Positions 1 through 9,015 of a stretch of 64,000 nt of DNA are shown piece after piece. Origin of the DNA: Acinetobacter sp. WC-141 (GTDB lineage Bacteria; Pseudomonadota; Gammaproteobacteria; Pseudomonadales; Moraxellaceae); NCBI RefSeq assembly GCF_000313935.1, contig NZ_AMSS01000052.1, positions 54,721 to 118,720 on the forward strand, given 5' to 3'. The notes under the pieces were generated by a model. The model had not been told where the DNA came from. It saw only the letters and a list, made by a program, of their open reading frames with translations, and did no database searches. Positions within the stretch are counted from its first letter, which is position 1; every line of letters begins with the position of its first letter. The position numbers and the translations under genes were made by a program.

Positions 1-524
1 ATACCGCCCGAATTTAAAGCCAAGCTATAATGTACAGTTGCATTATTCGCTTCTGCCCATTGTGAGATACGAGCGGCTTGATCATAGTTGCCCAAAAGCT
101 CTTCAATATTTAACGCATGTGCATTGATAATTTCACTATCGGTTGCTGTACGTAAACGTGTAATTTTGCCTTTATAGCCATGCTTACGCACCATCGCCGC
201 TTCTGCATTACTGGTAATACCAATACAAGAAACATTTAATTTCATCACGCTCGGCATAAGTAGATCAATACTATGACCATATGCATTCGCTTTCATAACC
301 ACACAAAGTTGTGTTTTGTCACTAAGTAACTGATTTGTCTTTTTAATATTATCTTCAAAGGCTTGAGTATCAATTTCAATCCATGCATTGGCTGTAGGTG
401 CAGGACTGACTTCATTTGTGATGTGAGGCGTGAGTAAAGGCGCGGCATGGGCAAATTGCATGGAACCGAATAATACAAATGCACAGCTATAAGCGAGATG
501 AGAAAATTTTGTTTTAAGTTTCAT
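1..524 (-). CDS. Periplasmic alanine-racemase-fold amino-acid racemase (5' part)
   Basis: Minus-strand gene entering from the left edge; 174 codons are visible and the C-terminus lies outside. The start is the ATG at 524, with an AGGAAAG about 15 bases upstream. An N-terminal signal peptide (lysines, then a hydrophobic stretch ending FAHA) is followed by the alanine-racemase N-terminal barrel. VVMKANAYGHS carries the lysine that forms the Schiff base with PLP, and the visible part ends in LALNSGG, typical of the family. A secreted enzyme of this fold fits the broad-spectrum racemases (BsrV type; RacK, the lysine racemase of A. baumannii) that make D-amino acids in the periplasm, rather than cytoplasmic Alr/DadX. 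The substrate cannot be told from this part. Confidence 0.82.
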   Translation of the reverse strand, partial: MKLKTKFSHLAYSCAFVLFGSMQFAHAAPLLTPHITNEVSPAPTANAWIEIDTQAFEDNIKKTNQLLSDKTQLCVVMKANAYGHSIDLLMPSVMKLNVSCIGITSNAEAAMVRKHGYKGKITRLRTATDSEIINAHALNIEELLGNYDQAARISQWAEANNATVHYSLALNSGG

Positions 525-1726
525 AAGTTTTTTTAATCTTTCCTGGCTGAATATGATTTAACGCTGGGTGGATTTTTATGGTTAAGTACAGATATATAAT
601 TGATTTAAAGTGTCACACAATTTGATCGTAATAATACTTTCTCCTTAAAATATTATAGTCAGCATTAAGTAAAATTTAATTTTGCTTAATCCACATTAAA
701 AAAGTAAGCGTGATTTAAAATAATCTTAATTAAATCTAAATATACATTTGTAAAAAAAACAAGAAGAAAAGTGGTTATATTTTTTTGAATGTTATTTTTT
801 TAATCTATTTGATAGTGATGTTTTTAATAAAAATTTTTAAAATATAACCTTTGGTAAAAAATTAACTTTATTATTAAAAAAGGTTTTTTTATTTTTTTAA
901 ATATATTGGATTATATTTTTTATCAGTTGGTAAAATATAAAAAATTGGGTGAATAAATATCCATAATTCTATTTAATAGAGTATAAAAATTAAAATTACT
1001 ATATTTTTCATAAGTTTATTTATTATTGGTTAAAGTTCTTTAAAAATTATGGATTATGTTGTGTTAATTTTTAAGCATCTAATGTCATATTTAATAGTTT
1101 TTAATAAATTAATTTAAATTTTATAAGTGAAATATTAATTAGTTTGAATAAATAGTTGGATAATATTTAACCTTGGGAGGGTGGTTGTAATTTTTGTATA
1201 ATAAATCGTCTGGTGTGTCTTATCTTATTTTTTTAATTCAATTTGTGATTTGAAATTATAGTTAAATCGAAATCCTGTGCTTATTTCAAAATTAAGAAAT
1301 TTTACTAATATATTAGTTTTTATTAAATGAATAATTTTATATTAAGACTTTTTAAATATAAGGTGAGGGCTATGTTTTTTTAATTGCTCAGGAAAGTGTG
1401 AGCTGTTTTTGATCATATTATTTTAATTCTACGAGCTAGTAATATAGGAAGATATATTGAGTGATGGGGCAAACTCTCAATTCCTATGTAAGAGTCAGTA
1501 CAGAAATATGAATTTTTATCTTAAATAAGTGTCTCAATAGATAGGATGTAATGGCGATGCCATGCCGATTTACACGTGCACACACTATTTTTTATGAACA
1601 AGCTGAATTGAAAAAACGCGGGGAATAGGTCATAGATTGCTTAAAAGATCAGCATTAATAAAAGCTTTTGTCACATTTTTTCAGTATATTGCTATTAATT
1701 TCTTTATTTATAAATTCTAAGTTTGT
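525..1726. other. AT-rich intergenic region, 1.2 kb
   Basis: I find no convincing gene here. The strand is extremely AT-rich with many T runs. At 1444-1487 an imperfect hairpin can form (ATAGGAA with TTCCTAT, and an inner TTGAG with CTCAA). A 25-codon open frame at 1551-1628 has no ribosome-binding site. The 80 bases before the GntR gene contain TTGTCA (1668-1673) and TATTAA (1693-1698), a weak promoter candidate with a 19-base spacer. The racemase promoter must also lie here, just above 524, but AT-richness makes any single choice unreliable. Confidence 0.6.
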
Positions 1727-2449
1727 ATGGAACAGGACCAAGCACGCATACCTAAATATATTCCTATTCGCGATGCAATTGCCCATGATATTGAATCTGG
1801 TGTATTAGAAGCCCACGCAAAACTCCCATCGGAAAGAGTGCTTTCGGAACAATTTCAAACCACTCGTGTTGCTGCACGTGAAGCTTTGCTGGCTTTGGAA
1901 ACTGATGGTTTGATTTATCGATTAGACCGCCGTGGTTGGTATGTTCGCTCTCCTCGTATTATTTATCATCCGCAATCGACTAAAAACTTTAATCAATTTG
2001 TAATTGAACAAGGCTATGAACCTTCTACAGAAGTGATTTCGAGTGAACTTACGCAAGCTACGTCTTGGGATGCCAAACATTTAAAAGTTGAAAAAGGGCA
2101 TCCGATTTATTCAGTTTGGCGACGTCGTTGTATTAATGGTCGACCTGTTTTAGTGGAACATTTACGGGTAAATGCCGAGCTTTTCCCTGAGTTTTTAACT
2201 CATGATCTCAAGCAATCCATTACTTTACTGATGGCAAATCAATATAACTGCCATATCACTAGAGCCGATATTAACCTGTATCCAACCGCTTTATCGGAAC
2301 AGCAGGCCAAAGCACTACATGTGAATGTGGGCGCACTCGGCCTATATATTTGCCGTAGCAACAGAAATGAAGAGGGTGTGATTACCGATGTTGACCAAGA
2401 ATATTGGCTACATGATGTTTTAGATTTACATTTCGAAGCGCGAGCATAA
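1727..2449 (+). CDS. GntR/HutC-type regulator of the aminoethylphosphonate locus
   Basis: A 240-residue transcription factor. Residues about 9-80 form the GntR winged helix, with the typical KLPSERVLSEQF and TRVAAREALLALETDGLIYR stretch. Residues about 95-235 form a UTRA ligand-binding domain with IYSVWRRRCINGRPVLVEH and a C-terminal TDVDQEYWLHDVL. HutC-subfamily proteins bind small palindromes containing GT-N-TA-N-AC and release on binding a metabolite. Six bases after its stop lies a perfect palindrome with a TGGTTTAAACCA core, repeated before phnW; I infer that this protein binds both. The ligand is probably 2-aminoethylphosphonate or a related aminophosphonate. No strong Shine-Dalgarno precedes the ATG. 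Confidence 0.85.
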   Translation: MEQDQARIPKYIPIRDAIAHDIESGVLEAHAKLPSERVLSEQFQTTRVAAREALLALETDGLIYRLDRRGWYVRSPRIIYHPQSTKNFNQFVIEQGYEPSTEVISSELTQATSWDAKHLKVEKGHPIYSVWRRRCINGRPVLVEHLRVNAELFPEFLTHDLKQSITLLMANQYNCHITRADINLYPTALSEQQAKALHVNVGALGLYICRSNRNEEGVITDVDQEYWLHDVLDLHFEARA

Positions 2450-2455
2450 AAATTA

Positions 2456-2475
2456 AATCTGGTTTAAACCAGATT
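2456..2475. promoter_or_regulatory. Palindromic operator copy 1 (GntR/UTRA type)
   Basis: AATCTGGTTTAAACCAGATT is a perfect 20-bp palindrome between the regulator gene and the transporter genes. The same 18-bp core recurs at 7772-7789. It has the TGGTNTNNACCA form expected for HutC-subfamily regulators. A TATAAA (2489-2494) just downstream could be a -10 box, placing the operator over the promoter. Confidence 0.7.
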
Positions 2476-2540
2476 AATTAAACTGTCATATAAAACTGTT
2501 GAAATACGATCATCAAATAATTGCATTCGATGGTTTGCAG

Positions 2541-3578
2541 ATGAAACAGTATGTTCAACAGACAATTAAACTCGGTACTACATCAGTTTTAGGTGTAGTA
2601 GTCGCTATGCAAATGGGATGTTCATCAGCAACATCAAAACGATCAGAAGAAATTACAGTCTATACGGCAGTGGAAGCCGACCAACTTAAGCAATACCAAG
2701 AAGAATTGCATAAAGCCTATCCAGAGCTAAAAGTAAAATGGGTACGTGATTCAACTGGTGTGATTACCGCTAAACTTTTGGCAGAGCAGAAAAACCCACA
2801 AGCGGATGTAGTTTTTGGTGTGGCTTTAACCAGTTTGCTGGTCATGGAAAAAAAAGACATGCTCGAGCCTTTTAAACCTGAAGGCATCCAAAATTTAAAA
2901 CCAGAATTTGTGAGCCAAAAAACTGTTCCGACTTGGACAGGTATGGATGCATGGGAATCTGCAATTTGTGTGAATAAAGTCGAATTAGAAAAACGTAAAT
3001 TACCGGTTCCAAAAACTTGGAAAGATTTAACCAATCCAATTTATAAAAGCTTAATTGTGATGCCAAATCCAGCTTCGAGCGGAACAGGGTATTTAGATGT
3101 TACGGCTTGGATGCAAATTTGGGATGAAAAGCAGGCGTGGGACTATATGCAGGCTTTAAATAAAAACATTTCACAATATCCTCACTCGGGTTCAAAACCT
3201 TGCAAGATGGCAGCACAGGGTGAAATTCCAATTGGAGTTTCTTTCGGTTATCCGGCATTTAAATTAAAAGCAGAAGGTGCACCTTTAGAAGTGGTTTATC
3301 CAACTGAAGGTTTAGGCTGGGAAATGGAAGCCTCAGCAATTGTAAAAGGAACGAAGAAGCTAAGTAGTGCACAGAAATTTATAAATTGGTCGGTAAGCAA
3401 AGCGGCAAATGAAGCCTATGCCCATAACTTTTCAATGGTGGCCTATAAAGGCATTGAAAATACGACGATGAGCTTCCCGAAAAATCTTCCTCAAATGCTC
3501 GTAAAAAATGATTTTTATTGGTCAGCCGAGCAGCGTGAACGTATTTTGGCTGAATGGTCAAAGCGTTTTGAAAAGTGA
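2541..3578 (+). CDS. Phosphonate ABC transporter substrate-binding protein
   Basis: Periplasmic solute-binding protein of the iron(III)/2-aminoethylphosphonate/spermidine type. The frame is open from a TTG at 2499, but the ATG at 2541 gives a normal signal peptide and leaves room for a promoter beside the operator, so I prefer it (345 residues). The N-terminus is basic then hydrophobic, ending QMGCSS, a poor lipobox that may still make it a lipoprotein. The mature part starts ITVYTAVEADQLKQY, and ADVVFGVALTSLLVMEKKD and PNPASSGTGYLDV are typical of this family. With PhnW and PhnX downstream, the likely ligand is 2-aminoethylphosphonate. Confidence 0.85.
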   Translation: MKQYVQQTIKLGTTSVLGVVVAMQMGCSSATSKRSEEITVYTAVEADQLKQYQEELHKAYPELKVKWVRDSTGVITAKLLAEQKNPQADVVFGVALTSLLVMEKKDMLEPFKPEGIQNLKPEFVSQKTVPTWTGMDAWESAICVNKVELEKRKLPVPKTWKDLTNPIYKSLIVMPNPASSGTGYLDVTAWMQIWDEKQAWDYMQALNKNISQYPHSGSKPCKMAAQGEIPIGVSFGYPAFKLKAEGAPLEVVYPTEGLGWEMEASAIVKGTKKLSSAQKFINWSVSKAANEAYAHNFSMVAYKGIENTTMSFPKNLPQMLVKNDFYWSAEQRERILAEWSKRFEK

Positions 3579-3599
3579 TCTTGTGGATAAGGCCTTATT

Positions 3600-4802
3600 A
3601 TGCAAATTCCTTCGTCATTGCAATCATCGCTGCTGGGTCAAAACCAAAAGGGCGAGTTAGCAGGGCATTTATTGTCGACATTAACGACCTATAAATATCC
3701 TGAACATGGCCCTTCGGTTTTAGAAGTGGTGGATATACAAAAAAAGTTCCAACACTTTCAGGCCCTAAGTCATATTAATTTAGACCTTAAAGCAGGCGAG
3801 TTCGTTAGCTTTTTGGGGCCTTCAGGGTGCGGTAAAACCACATTGCTACGCATTATTGCGGGTCTAGAAAAACCTGATTATGGAAAAGTCATAAAAAAGG
3901 GCACAGACATTACCTTGCTCAGTGCTGAAAAGCGTCACTGTGGAATTGTGTTTCAGAACTATGCGTTATTTCCAAATTTAAATGTCGAAGAAAATATTGC
4001 TTTTGGCTTAGACAAAAAGAAGTGGGATAAAGCACAGCGTAGCCAAAGGGTTCAGCAGTTATTAGAACTGATTGAATTACCCGATATTGCTAAAAAATAT
4101 CCAAATCAATTGTCTGGCGGGCAGCAGCAACGTGTTGCGCTTGCTCGTGCAATTGCACCAAAACCTGATATTTTACTGCTAGACGAACCGCTTTCTGCTC
4201 TCGATGCTCAGGTACGTCTGAACCTGAGACAAAAGATCCGTTCGATTCAATCACAGCTTAATTTGCCAACCATTATGGTCACACACGATCAAGAAGAAGC
4301 ATTAAGCATTTCTGACCGTGTTGTGGTGATGAATCATGGCGTTATTGAGCAGATTGATACGCCGCATAATATTTACTACAAGCCACAAACCCAATTCGTT
4401 GCCAAGTTTATTGGTACCATGAACTTTTTGACCGCCACTTGTTCAGTACCGAATCAGCTCGAGGTTTTGGGTTTTATTCCTCTAAATTTGGAGCAGCAAA
4501 AACTTAAAGCAGGGCAAAACTACAGCATGGGTTTTAGACCGGAAGCTGTCGAGTTGGTTGATGATTTTGGGAGTGATAAAGAGTCGTTGTATTTACCAGT
4601 TAAAGTATTAAGCACTGAATTTTTAGGTGCGAAACGCCGTTTGTTTTGCGCTATTCATATCGATGGAATTGAGCAGGCAAAACACCTTTTGCAAATTGAA
4701 ATTGAAAATACCAAGTTCAAAACTTTGCAAGAACTGATGTTTATAAAAGTGCCTAATCAACTCATTCATGTCTTTGATGAACAAGGGTACGCACTATGTT
4801 AA
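3600..4802 (+). CDS. Phosphonate ABC transporter ATPase
   Basis: A 400-residue importer ATPase of the PotA/FbpC/PhnT kind. Walker A is GPSGCGKTT (73-81), the Q-loop glutamine is near 119, the signature LSGGQQQRVALARA begins at 171, Walker B ILLLDEP begins at 191 and the H-loop histidine is H229. After about residue 245 comes a TOBE-like regulatory tail (MGFRPEAVEL). The first 40 residues are not typical of the family, so translation may start later. It begins 21 bases after the binding-protein gene and overlaps the permease gene by 7 bases, which indicates translational coupling. Confidence 0.88.
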   Translation: MQIPSSLQSSLLGQNQKGELAGHLLSTLTTYKYPEHGPSVLEVVDIQKKFQHFQALSHINLDLKAGEFVSFLGPSGCGKTTLLRIIAGLEKPDYGKVIKKGTDITLLSAEKRHCGIVFQNYALFPNLNVEENIAFGLDKKKWDKAQRSQRVQQLLELIELPDIAKKYPNQLSGGQQQRVALARAIAPKPDILLLDEPLSALDAQVRLNLRQKIRSIQSQLNLPTIMVTHDQEEALSISDRVVVMNHGVIEQIDTPHNIYYKPQTQFVAKFIGTMNFLTATCSVPNQLEVLGFIPLNLEQQKLKAGQNYSMGFRPEAVELVDDFGSDKESLYLPVKVLSTEFLGAKRRLFCAIHIDGIEQAKHLLQIEIENTKFKTLQELMFIKVPNQLIHVFDEQGYALC

Positions 4803-6505
4803 ATGAAGCTGCTTCAGCGGTTTTAAAAACACAGCCGCGTCGAAAAACTGAATATTCATTAAGATCAAATATTGCTTTAGCTATGGTCGCAATCGCTTTG
4901 ACTTTAGCGATTATTGCTCCTTTAATGATGCTGTTTGAAACAGCTTTTTTTGATGAAAATCAAAAATTTGTTGGCCTTGAAAATTTTTATAATTATTTTG
5001 CAAGCCCAGCTTTACTCAGCTCCGTATTTAACTCGGTGTGGATTGCTTGTGCTGCTACTGTCATTACAGTATTTCTTGCCAGTATTTATGCTTTTGCCCT
5101 CACCAATGTGAATATAAAAGGCAAAGGCTTCTTTAAAGTGGTCGCTTTCTTACCGATTTTAGCACCGTCACTTTTGCCTTCTTTGGCATTGGTTTATTTA
5201 TTTGGTAAGCAAGGTGTGTTTAAACCTTTACTGGGCGATATACAAATTTATGGCCCAATCGGTATTTTAATCAGTTACTGCTTTTGGCTATTTCCAGCAA
5301 TTTTAATGTTGATGATGGTGTCTTTTCGAAGTGTCGATCAGCGTTTAATTGAGGCGTCTTTGTCGCTGGGTAAAAATATCTGGAAGACGCATTATCATGT
5401 CACGCTACCTGCAATTCGGTATGGACTCATCAGCGCAAGTCTGGTGGCCTTTATCTATGTACTGACTGATTTTGGTATTCCAAAAGTCATTGGCGGTTCA
5501 TTTAACATGATGGCGCTTGATGTCTATAAACAGATTATTGGTCAGCAAAACATGAGTATGGGTGCGGTCATTTCCATCTTATTATTGCTACCAGCAGTGT
5601 TTGTATTCATTTTTGATCGTATACAAAGCAAACGCCATGCGCGTTTTCAAGCTTTTCAGGCTAAACCTTATGTCTCTGCATCGAATAAAAAACTTGAAAT
5701 GGTTTTGAGCCTATTTTGTGGTTTGGTTTCAGGTGCGATTTTACTGATTATCTTTACGGCTGTGCTGGCTTCATTTATTCAGTCTTGGCCTTATGATTTG
5801 TCTTTGACCTTGGCACATTACAGTTTTGAATATGTCGATGGTGGTGGTTGGTCCGCGTACTTTAACTCGGTTCGAATGGCACTCTTTAGTACGGTTTTTG
5901 GAACAGTACTGATTTTTATGGTGGCGCTATTAACCGAACGTTTTAAAGCACATCCACTGATTAAAAACTATGTGCAAGCTTTGGTTTTACTGCCACTCGC
6001 TGTGCCAGGATTGGTCTTGGGTATTGCTTATATTTTGTTTTTTAACCAGCAGAGTAATCCGCTAAATGTTCTGTATGGAACCATGACCATTTTGGTGATT
6101 TCAACCATCGTGCATTATTACACCGTGCCACATCTGACTTTAACCAATGCCATTAAACAGATTCCGCTACAACTCGATCAGGCAGCACAAACTCTAGGCA
6201 CATCGAAGTGGAAAACCTTTTGGAAAGTGTACTTGCCTATGTGTTTTCCAGCGCTGTGTGATGTGTCGGTCTATGTTTTTGTCAACGCGATGACCACTGT
6301 GTCGGCTGCTATTTTCCTCTATTCACCAGACACCAGTTTAGCGGCGGTAGCTGTTCTAAATATGGATGATGCAGGAGACACGGTTGCTGCTGTTGCCATG
6401 AGCATTTTAATTTTAACCACCTCATGCGTTGTAAAACTCATTCATTGGTTATTTACCCGAAAAATTAAGGCAAGAAGCCAACAATGGCGCGAAAGCTCCC
6501 ACTAA
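4796..6505 (+). CDS. Fused two-module phosphonate ABC permease
   Basis: A 569-residue inner-membrane protein holding two complete permease modules in one chain, so a single polypeptide replaces a heterodimer. The two coupling (EAA) loops are at about 186-205 (EASLSLGKNIWKTHYHVTLP) and 462-481 (QAAQTLGTSKWKTFWKVYLP). About a dozen hydrophobic helices flank them. Fused permeases are common in the FbpB/PhnV-like branch of importers. The ATG overlaps the end of the ATPase gene. With its neighbours it should form the importer for 2-aminoethylphosphonate or a close analogue. Confidence 0.88.
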   Translation: MLNEAASAVLKTQPRRKTEYSLRSNIALAMVAIALTLAIIAPLMMLFETAFFDENQKFVGLENFYNYFASPALLSSVFNSVWIACAATVITVFLASIYAFALTNVNIKGKGFFKVVAFLPILAPSLLPSLALVYLFGKQGVFKPLLGDIQIYGPIGILISYCFWLFPAILMLMMVSFRSVDQRLIEASLSLGKNIWKTHYHVTLPAIRYGLISASLVAFIYVLTDFGIPKVIGGSFNMMALDVYKQIIGQQNMSMGAVISILLLLPAVFVFIFDRIQSKRHARFQAFQAKPYVSASNKKLEMVLSLFCGLVSGAILLIIFTAVLASFIQSWPYDLSLTLAHYSFEYVDGGGWSAYFNSVRMALFSTVFGTVLIFMVALLTERFKAHPLIKNYVQALVLLPLAVPGLVLGIAYILFFNQQSNPLNVLYGTMTILVISTIVHYYTVPHLTLTNAIKQIPLQLDQAAQTLGTSKWKTFWKVYLPMCFPALCDVSVYVFVNAMTTVSAAIFLYSPDTSLAAVAVLNMDDAGDTVAAVAMSILILTTSCVVKLIHWLFTRKIKARSQQWRESSH

Positions 6506-6610
6506 GTGATGTTTAGCTAAACACAATTTTTATTTAAACGACTGAAACGAAATGCTTTGTTCAACAAGGTAAGGGTTTATTCATCCTCAATTTCGCAAAT
6601 TGGAAGTCTT

Positions 6611-7765
6611 ATGAATCACGTACAGTTTGATTTAATTGTTGTCGGTGCCGGTATTTTAGGTTTGTCCGCTGCCATACAGGCGCAAGAGCAAGGCTTAAAA
6701 GTCTGTATCTTCGAGAAAAATGCTAAACCTGTGGGGGCAACTCGCCGTAATTTTGGCATGGTTGGAACCTCTACATTAACCCATCCAGAGCAACAGTGGC
6801 GAAAGTACGCACTTGAAACGCGTTCTTTTTATCAGCGTATTCAGGCTGAAACCGATATTTCATTTGAGCAAAGACAAGGTGTCTATCTCGCCAATACGCC
6901 ACTTGAATGGCAGGTTTTAAATGAGTTTGCCGAGCGTGCAAATAATTACCAAATTCCAGTTCATTTACGAAGCCATGATGAGCTGGTCACCCAATTTTCT
7001 TATTTAAACCCGCAGCAAAAGTTTCAAGGCGGTTTGGTTTTTCAAGAAGACTATTCGGTCGAACCGCATGTGATTGGGCAGCGACTATTGGCATATGCCG
7101 AAAGAAAAGGCATAGAGATTTATACTAATGCCTGTGTTGTTCAAACCCAATATCAACAGGAAAGTTGTCAAGTTCGCTTAGCAAATGGCGCGACTTATCG
7201 GGCAAATAAAGTTTTGATTTGTTACGGTGAAATCATCGATGTTTTATATCCCGATCTTTTACAAAGCTTGAACCTGAAACGTTGTGGCCTACAAATGGCG
7301 CTGACTCAACCATTTCAACAAAAATTAAATGCTTCTCTTTACTCAGGCTTATCTATTTCACGTTATCCAGCCTTTGAAATTTGCCCAAGTCATCATGAGC
7401 TAGTTAAAGCATCACAACAGGGATTCATTAAAGAATTCGGTATCCATATTCTGATTAAACAAAACGAATTTGGCGAACTGATTGTGGGCGATAGCCACGA
7501 ATATCATTCGATTAATGAAGCGCCACAGTTCGAGCAGCGTGAAGATATTAATGAGTTTATCCAAGCTTACTGTCACGAAAACTTAGGGCTGACTTTACCT
7601 CCAATTCAAAAACGCTGGAATGGTTATTACCTGACTCATGAACATGAGTTGGCCTGTGTTACTCAAGCTGAGAAAAACATCTTTCTGGTGAGTGCGATTG
7701 CTGGCAAAGGCATGACCACAGGGGCTGGGTTTATGAAAGAAGTATTAGAACAAAATATTTACTAG
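6611..7765 (+). CDS. FAD-dependent aminophosphonate oxidoreductase
   Basis: A D-amino-acid-oxidase-fold (DAO) flavoprotein of about 384 residues. The start is taken as the ATG at 6611, behind TGGAAG; the frame is open back to a TTG at 6557. The N-terminus has the FAD motif VVGAGILGLSAA, with the GxGxxG at residues 12-17. GATRRNFGMVG follows, and the C-terminus has VSAIAGKGMTTGAGFM. It matches the phosphonate-associated group of FAD oxidoreductases (TIGR03364 type). Enzymes of this kind are reported to oxidise modified aminoethylphosphonates such as N-methyl forms. Its place between transporter and phnW suggests it feeds an atypical aminophosphonate into the phnWX route; the exact substrate is inference. 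Confidence 0.78.
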   Translation: MNHVQFDLIVVGAGILGLSAAIQAQEQGLKVCIFEKNAKPVGATRRNFGMVGTSTLTHPEQQWRKYALETRSFYQRIQAETDISFEQRQGVYLANTPLEWQVLNEFAERANNYQIPVHLRSHDELVTQFSYLNPQQKFQGGLVFQEDYSVEPHVIGQRLLAYAERKGIEIYTNACVVQTQYQQESCQVRLANGATYRANKVLICYGEIIDVLYPDLLQSLNLKRCGLQMALTQPFQQKLNASLYSGLSISRYPAFEICPSHHELVKASQQGFIKEFGIHILIKQNEFGELIVGDSHEYHSINEAPQFEQREDINEFIQAYCHENLGLTLPPIQKRWNGYYLTHEHELACVTQAEKNIFLVSAIAGKGMTTGAGFMKEVLEQNIY

Positions 7766-7771
7766 TTTGTC

Positions 7772-7789
7772 ATCTGGTTTAAACCAGAT
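7772..7789. promoter_or_regulatory. Palindromic operator copy 2, before phnW
   Basis: ATCTGGTTTAAACCAGAT is a perfect 18-bp palindrome identical to the core of the copy at 2456-2475. It lies 6 bases after the oxidoreductase stop and just upstream of phnW. A possible -10 TATATT sits at 7795-7800. It suggests that phnWX has its own promoter under the same regulator. Confidence 0.7.
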
Positions 7790-7818
7790 TGATGTATATT
7801 GAAATTAACGCGAAAGAA

Positions 7819-8979
7819 ATGAGCAACCTTATGAACATGCAACCCCAACTCGATATGGATTTAGAGAACAAGTATTTGCTACTAACTCCAGGTCCATTAT
7901 CAACTTCTGCTACGGTCCGCCGTGCCATGCAAAAAGACTGGTGTACGTGGGACCAAGAATATAATTCGCTGGTACAAGATATTCGCTCTCGTCTAGTCAA
8001 CTTAGCAACCAGTCAACCTGAAAAATATACCGCTGTGTTAATGCAAGGCAGTGGCAGTTTCGCTGTGGAGTCTGTGCTTGGTTCAGCTATTCCACGCGAT
8101 GGCAAAATCTTGATTATCAATAACGGCGCATATGGTGCACGCATGGTGCAAATGGCGCGTTGCTTAAATATTGAAGTGATCGAGCTGAATTATTTAGAAA
8201 CTCAGACACCCGATTTACAAGAAATTGAACGCGTTTTAGAAGATAAAACCATTAGCCACGTTGCTTGTGTGCACTGTGAAACCACCACAGGTATTTTAAA
8301 TTCGATTCAAGAGATAGGCCGTTTAGTTAAAGCAGCAGGAAAAATCTGGATTGTAGATGCCATGAGTTCATTTGGCGGTGTGCCAATGGATATCGCTGAG
8401 CTTGAAATTGATTTTCTGATTTCAAGTGCAAATAAATGTATTCAAGGTGTTCCGGGCTTTGGTTTTATTTTGGCGAAGCGTGACTGCCTAGAAGCATGTA
8501 AAGGTTTGGCACGTTCGGTCAGCCTCGATTTGTATGACCAGTGGAACACGATGGAGCAACATAACGGTAAATGGCGTTTTACCTCTCCAACCCATGTGGT
8601 ACGTGCATTTTATCAAGCATTGCTTGAGCTTGAGGCAGAAGGCGGAGTTGTTGCACGTTATCAACGTTATCTACAGAACCAACAAACCTTATCGCAAGGT
8701 ATGCAGCAGCTTGGTTTTGAATTGGTATTAGGCAATCAAGCACCCCAATCACCAATTATCACGACATTTCTTTACCCGACAGTTGAAACATTTAGCTTCC
8801 AATCATTTTATGAAACGCTAAAAAAATCAGGCTATGTGATTTATCCGGGCAAAGTCACTGACCTTAACTGTTTTCGAATTGGCAATATTGGCGAAGTTTA
8901 TGTTCATGACATTGAAGGGCTTCTTGCTGCCATTACCAATTACTGCGAAAGCTATCTAAATCAAGCTGTAACAGTATAA
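7819..8979 (+). CDS. phnW: 2-aminoethylphosphonate:pyruvate aminotransferase
   Basis: Fold-type I PLP aminotransferase converting 2-aminoethylphosphonate and pyruvate to phosphonoacetaldehyde and alanine. The start [19 protein letters not shown] and the following WCTWDQEY are hallmark PhnW sequences. VDAMSSFGG holds the aspartate contacting the PLP ring nitrogen, and [15 protein letters not shown] holds the lysine forming the internal aldimine (about residue 206). The frame is open from a TTG at 7789, but that codon lies in the palindromic operator, so I prefer an ATG at 7819 (386 residues) or 7831; neither has a strong Shine-Dalgarno. It is followed after 36 bases by phnX. Confidence 0.93.
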   Translation: MSNLMNMQPQLDMDLENKYLLLTPGPLSTSATVRRAMQKDWCTWDQEYNSLVQDIRSRLVNLATSQPEKYTAVLMQGSGSFAVESVLGSAIPRDGKILIINNGAYGARMVQMARCLNIEVIELNYLETQTPDLQEIERVLEDKTISHVACVHCETTTGILNSIQEIGRLVKAAGKIWIVDAMSSFGGVPMDIAELEIDFLISSANKCIQGVPGFGFILAKRDCLEACKGLARSVSLDLYDQWNTMEQHNGKWRFTSPTHVVRAFYQALLELEAEGGVVARYQRYLQNQQTLSQGMQQLGFELVLGNQAPQSPIITTFLYPTVETFSFQSFYETLKKSGYVIYPGKVTDLNCFRIGNIGEVYVHDIEGLLAAITNYCESYLNQAVTV

Positions 8980-9015
8980 CTTTTATTAAAATATTTGAAT
9001 TAAAGGGAATACATC

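Noticed and set aside
1551..1628. 25-codon open frame in the left intergenic region
   Set aside because: No ribosome-binding site, no recognisable product, and chance frames of this size are common.
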